Source: Dehalococcoidia bacterium
GTDB taxonomy: Bacteria; Chloroflexota; Dehalococcoidia; Dehalococcoidales; RBG-16-60-22
Direction of reading: 5' to 3'
Length of the DNA stretch: 8,289 nt
NCBI GenBank assembly: GCA_030605045.1
Contig: JAUWBK010000041.1
Coordinates: 1 to 8,289 of the forward strand
Shown here: piece by piece, positions 5,828 to 8,289 of the stretch
How the letters are laid out: every line of letters begins with the position of its first letter
Numbering within the stretch: position 1 is the stretch's first letter
Position numbers and translations under genes: made by a program
Notes under the pieces: model-generated
Database searches by the model: none
Seen by the model: the letters and a program-made list of their open reading frames with translations, nothing else
What the model was told of the DNA's origin: nothing

Positions 5828-6457
5828 ATGGCAAGGTACACAGGAGCAGTTTGTAGGTTATGTCGCCGTAGCGGCGAGAAACTCTTCCTCAAGGGAGACA
5901 GGTGTTTTACACCTAAGTGCAGCGTAGATAAGCGGCCGAAACCACCGGGACAACAATTGCGGCGGCGGCGGCAGAAGCTTTCTGACCGCGGATTGCAACT
6001 CCGGGAGAAGCAAAAAGCTCGCTACAGCTATGGAATTTTGGAGAGACAGTTTAGAAGGCTTTTTACTCAGGCGGAGAGACAAGCGGGCATCACCGGAGAA
6101 AATCTGCTGGTATTGCTGGAGAGACGGCTGGATAATATCGTCTACCGTCTCGGCTTCGCTGACTCTCGCTCTCAAGCTCGCCAGCTAGTCCGGCACGGGC
6201 ATATTATGCTCAACGGACACAAGACCAATGTTCCTTCCGCACTGGTCAAAGAAGGCGATACGATTGGCTGGCGAAAGGAAAGCACTACAACTGAATATTT
6301 CAAACAACTGACCCAAAGCATTGAAGCGAAATCGGTTTTGGGTTGGTTAAGTCTGGATAAGAAAAATCTGGTTGGTCAAGTTCTGTCGTTGCCAACTCCT
6401 GATGATATAGAAGCTACGTTTGACGGCAAGACCATAGTTGAGTACTACTCGCGATAA
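5828..6457 (+). CDS. rpsD: 30S ribosomal protein S4, four-cysteine form
   Basis: S4 is a primary 16S rRNA-binding protein that nucleates 30S body assembly; in several bacteria it also represses its own operon. The 209 residues are the normal length. The N-terminal region carries C9, C12, C26 and C31 (CRLC...C....C), the zinc-type (C+) S4. The S4 RNA-binding domain is at about 99-160, with ERRLDNIVYRLGFADSRSQARQLVRHGHI. The C-terminus ends TIVEYYSR, as in most S4 proteins. The start ATG 5828 is fixed by MARYTGAVCRLCRR, yet its SD AGGAG (5821-5825) is only two bases away. Having rpsD between rpsK and rpoA is shared with proteobacteria and Chloroflexota but not with Bacillus, where rpsD is unlinked. 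Confidence 0.98.
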   Translation: MARYTGAVCRLCRRSGEKLFLKGDRCFTPKCSVDKRPKPPGQQLRRRRQKLSDRGLQLREKQKARYSYGILERQFRRLFTQAERQAGITGENLLVLLERRLDNIVYRLGFADSRSQARQLVRHGHIMLNGHKTNVPSALVKEGDTIGWRKESTTTEYFKQLTQSIEAKSVLGWLSLDKKNLVGQVLSLPTPDDIEATFDGKTIVEYYSR

Positions 6458-6462
6458 TTAAT

Positions 6463-6470
6463 AAGGAGGT
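6463..6470 (+). promoter_or_regulatory. Consensus Shine-Dalgarno site deciding the TTG start of rpoA
   Basis: AAGGAGGT, a full anti-SD complement, ends eight bases before TTG 6479. The first conserved RpoA residues (LVIPKIECVE) follow directly, and no in-frame ATG is near, so TTG is the start. Confidence 0.8.
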
Positions 6471-6478
6471 AAAGCCTT

Positions 6479-7540
6479 TTGTCTCGTCTGGTAATCCCTA
6501 AGATTGAGTGTGTTGAGAGTGACGATAACTTTGGGCGATTTCTGGCCGAGCCGCTGGAAAAGGGGTTTGGTATTACGCTGGGCAACACCTTGCGGCGAGT
6601 GTTATTCAGCTATCTTCCCGGAGCCGCGGTGACTCAGGTCAGGCTTGAGGGGATTAGACATGAATTCACTACCATCCCCCATGCCAAGGAAGATGTTACC
6701 GAATTTTTGCTCAATGTTAAGGCATTAAGGTTAAAACCGCTTTCTAATCAGCCCGGCAAGTTAATCCTAGAGGTAGAGGGAGAGGGACAAGTTTGCGCCG
6801 CTGACATTCAACCCTCAATCGACTTTGAAATTACCAACCCGGAGCTTGGTCTTATTACCTTAGATTCGCCAGAAGCCAGACTCTACATCGAGTTCGACGT
6901 CGAACTGGGTGAGGGCTATCGGTCGGCTGAGTCTAGCGATAATATGCCGGTAGGAACAATTCCAGTAGATGCCATCTTTACCCCGATACGCAAGATTAAC
7001 TTTACCATCGAGCCAATTCATATTGGCCAGGAGACTAGTCGAGAGCGGTTGTTCCTCGAGGTGTGGACCGACGGCACCACATCACCGGTAGATGCCATTA
7101 GCCTAGCGGCTAGCGTTCTGATGGAGCAACTATCCCCGTTTGTCGAGTATGTTAAAGTTTCCCAGATGAAAGCTGAAGAACAGCTCATCCGCTTATCGAT
7201 ACCTGATGAGAAATATAATATGCCCGTGGACCAATTAGACCTCTCGGTGCGCACGATGAACTGCTTAAGGCGTGGTGGCATCGCTACCGTGGGTGAACTC
7301 ATCAATAAAAGACCAAAAGACCTGCTCCAGCTACGTAACTTTGGGCAGAAATCTTTTCGTGAGATAGAGGAGCGTCTCGAGGAAATGGGACTATCCCTGG
7401 CGCCTCAGGCCGAATCGAAGAAAGGAAAAGAAGAAGCTTCGCCAAAGGAAGAGCCACTTGAGCCAACACAGACCGAAACGGAGACGGAAGGTCTAGCTGA
7501 GAACGAGAGTCAAGCTGGAGAGTCGCCAAGTGAGACATAA
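6479..7540 (+). CDS. rpoA: DNA-directed RNA polymerase subunit alpha with acidic C-terminal tail
   Basis: Alpha dimerises to scaffold RNA polymerase assembly, and its C-terminal domain contacts UP elements and activators. The product has 353 residues, longer than the 310-330 common in bacteria. The N-terminal domain (about 1-228) shows GRFLAEPLEKGFGITLGNTLRRVLFSYLPGAAVTQVRLEGIRHEF, the dimerisation core. The C-terminal domain (about 248-308) has LDLSVRTMNCLRRGGI, in which R258 and N261 match the DNA-contacting E. coli R265 and N268, and then LLQLRNFGQKSFREIEERL. Residues 309-353 form an extra Glu/Ser/Thr/Pro-rich tail of low complexity. It is translated from TTG 6479 behind a consensus SD. 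The tail codons also contain the SD and start of rplQ (11-base overlap). Confidence 0.98.
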   Translation: MSRLVIPKIECVESDDNFGRFLAEPLEKGFGITLGNTLRRVLFSYLPGAAVTQVRLEGIRHEFTTIPHAKEDVTEFLLNVKALRLKPLSNQPGKLILEVEGEGQVCAADIQPSIDFEITNPELGLITLDSPEARLYIEFDVELGEGYRSAESSDNMPVGTIPVDAIFTPIRKINFTIEPIHIGQETSRERLFLEVWTDGTTSPVDAISLAASVLMEQLSPFVEYVKVSQMKAEEQLIRLSIPDEKYNMPVDQLDLSVRTMNCLRRGGIATVGELINKRPKDLLQLRNFGQKSFREIEERLEEMGLSLAPQAESKKGKEEASPKEEPLEPTQTETETEGLAENESQAGESPSET

Positions 7541-7883
7541 AGTAGCCGGTAGAAAGTTAGGCCGGTCGATGAGTCACCGCAGAGCTTTGTATCGTAACCT
7601 GGTGACTGACCTGCTTAAATATGAAAAAATTGTGACCACTGAGGCCAAAGCTAAGGAAGTGCGTGGTCTGGCGGAGAAGATGATTACCTTGGGTAAGAAG
7701 GGTGGACTTAGTGCCTATCGCCAGGCACTCTCATTCATTATCGATAAGGCAGTAGCCGAGAAGATATTTTCTGAGCTGGCCTCACGGTATGTCGAGCGCC
7801 CCGGCGGTTATACTCGCATCGTTAAGCTAGGACCCAGACTGGGTGACGGCGCACCTATGGTCCAGCTCTCGTTAGTTGAGTAG
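7530..7883 (+). CDS. rplQ: 50S ribosomal protein L17
   Basis: L17 lies near the polypeptide exit tunnel of the large subunit. The 117 residues match the short bacterial form. The family hallmark RHKVAGRKLGRSMSHRRALYRNLVTDLLKYEKIVTTEAKAKEVR occupies the N-terminus. The C-terminus has RPGGYTRIVKLGPRLGDGAPMVQLSLVE, also typical. The start is GTG 7530, within the last codons of rpoA (11-base overlap), with GGAG at 7517-7520 nine bases upstream, so translation is probably coupled to rpoA. The stop is TAG at 7881-7883. The rpoA-rplQ pair is the usual end of the alpha operon, but no terminator follows here and truA starts 35 bases later. Confidence 0.98.
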   Translation: MRHKVAGRKLGRSMSHRRALYRNLVTDLLKYEKIVTTEAKAKEVRGLAEKMITLGKKGGLSAYRQALSFIIDKAVAEKIFSELASRYVERPGGYTRIVKLGPRLGDGAPMVQLSLVE

Positions 7884-7907
7884 GTAATCCGCCGGTGACT
7901 TGGTATT

Positions 7908-7913
7908 GAGGGG
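7908..7913 (+). promoter_or_regulatory. Probable Shine-Dalgarno site deciding the truA start
   Basis: GAGGGG ends five bases before TTG 7919. The in-frame ATG at 7937 is 23 bases away and has no closer purine tract. A TGA at 7907-7909 closes the frame upstream, so TTG 7919 is the furthest possible conventional start. Confidence 0.55.
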
Positions 7914-7918
7914 TTGCC

Positions 7919-8289
7919 TTGGCCAAAAGCACCAAGATGGTACTAATTATGGAATATGATGGAACACACTATCACGGCTTCCAGTTACAGGCTAATCTGC
8001 CCACCATTCAAGGGGAGATAGAGACAGCGTTGGTGAAGCTCACTGGGAAGAGGAGTCGAGTGATGGCGGCTAGCCGAACTGACACCGGAGTTCATGCTAA
8101 GGGACAGGTGGTTAGTTTCCGAACCGAATCATCGCTACCTTCACCAACCTTTATTCACGGGTTAAACTACCATTTACCCAAGGATATTGCGGTTAAAGCC
8201 GCGTTCAGGGTAAGCGATTCCTTTAATGTCAGGCGCGATGCTATTAGTCGGGAGTATAACTACTACATATTAAATCGCCCGACCCGCTC
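7919..8289 (+). CDS. truA: tRNA pseudouridine(38-40) synthase TruA, 5' part (3' end outside window)
   Basis: TruA converts uridines 38-40 of the tRNA anticodon arm to pseudouridine. The visible 123 codons cover about half of a usual 245-270 residue enzyme. Family landmarks are EYDGTHYHGFQLQANLPTIQGEIE, the catalytic loop ASRTDTGVHAKGQVVSF with the nucleophile at D55, GLNYHLPKDIAV, and FNVRRDAISREYNYYILNRPTR before the window edge. The start is TTG 7919 with GAGGGG five bases upstream; ATG 7937 or 7949 would remove the first strand (MVLIMEYDG). The frame is open to the last base with no stop. It follows rplQ by 35 bases without a terminator, so it probably belongs to the same transcript, a linkage also seen in Firmicutes and Chloroflexota. 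Confidence 0.96.
   Translation, partial: MAKSTKMVLIMEYDGTHYHGFQLQANLPTIQGEIETALVKLTGKRSRVMAASRTDTGVHAKGQVVSFRTESSLPSPTFIHGLNYHLPKDIAVKAAFRVSDSFNVRRDAISREYNYYILNRPTR

Noticed and set aside
7899..7936. Possible hairpin CTTGGT/ACCAAG enclosing the truA SD and TTG start
   Set aside because: Only six pairs with a 26-base loop and no inner pairing; too weak to call a regulatory structure.

Overview
This window is a continuous stretch of the bacterial spc/alpha ribosomal-protein super-operon. All genes are on the + strand: rplF (3' part), rplR, rpsE, rpmD, rplO, secY, adk, map, infA, rpmJ, rpsM, rpsK, rpsD, rpoA, rplQ and the 5' part of truA. No mobile element, CRISPR array, tRNA, rRNA or convincing Rho-independent terminator is visible. 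The largest gap between genes is 35 bases, and six junctions overlap (4 to 20 bases), so the block is very probably one transcription unit or a few overlapping ones.

Organism: the adk-map-infA insertion between secY and rpmJ excludes an E. coli-like gammaproteobacterial arrangement. Having rpsD between rpsK and rpoA differs from Bacillus, where rpsD lies elsewhere. GC content is moderate, Shine-Dalgarno (SD) sites are strong, and 6 of the 15 visible starts are GTG or TTG. L36, S4 and adenylate kinase all keep zinc-type cysteine sets. L15 carries a GTYSGRGLKGQKSRSG-type segment. Together these are compatible with a Chloroflexota (Dehalococcoidia-like) bacterium, probably an uncultured lineage. 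That assignment is an inference from memory of the families and has not been tested by a search.

Layout: bases 2-1906 encode 50S and 30S proteins L6, L18, S5, L30 and L15. Bases 1887-3197 encode the translocon channel SecY. Bases 3230-4858 hold adenylate kinase, methionine aminopeptidase and IF-1. Bases 4878-6457 encode L36, S13, S11 and S4. Bases 6479-7883 encode RNA polymerase alpha and L17. The window ends in the tRNA pseudouridine synthase truA. The genes together couple ribosome assembly, translation initiation, N-terminal protein maturation, export, nucleotide balance, transcription and tRNA modification.

I found no undescribed system. The points most worth checking are modest: an acidic low-complexity tail on RpoA, a promoter-like element next to a 16-base palindrome inside adk, an N-terminal SecY extension encoded across rplO, and unusually tight SD spacing at infA and rpsD.
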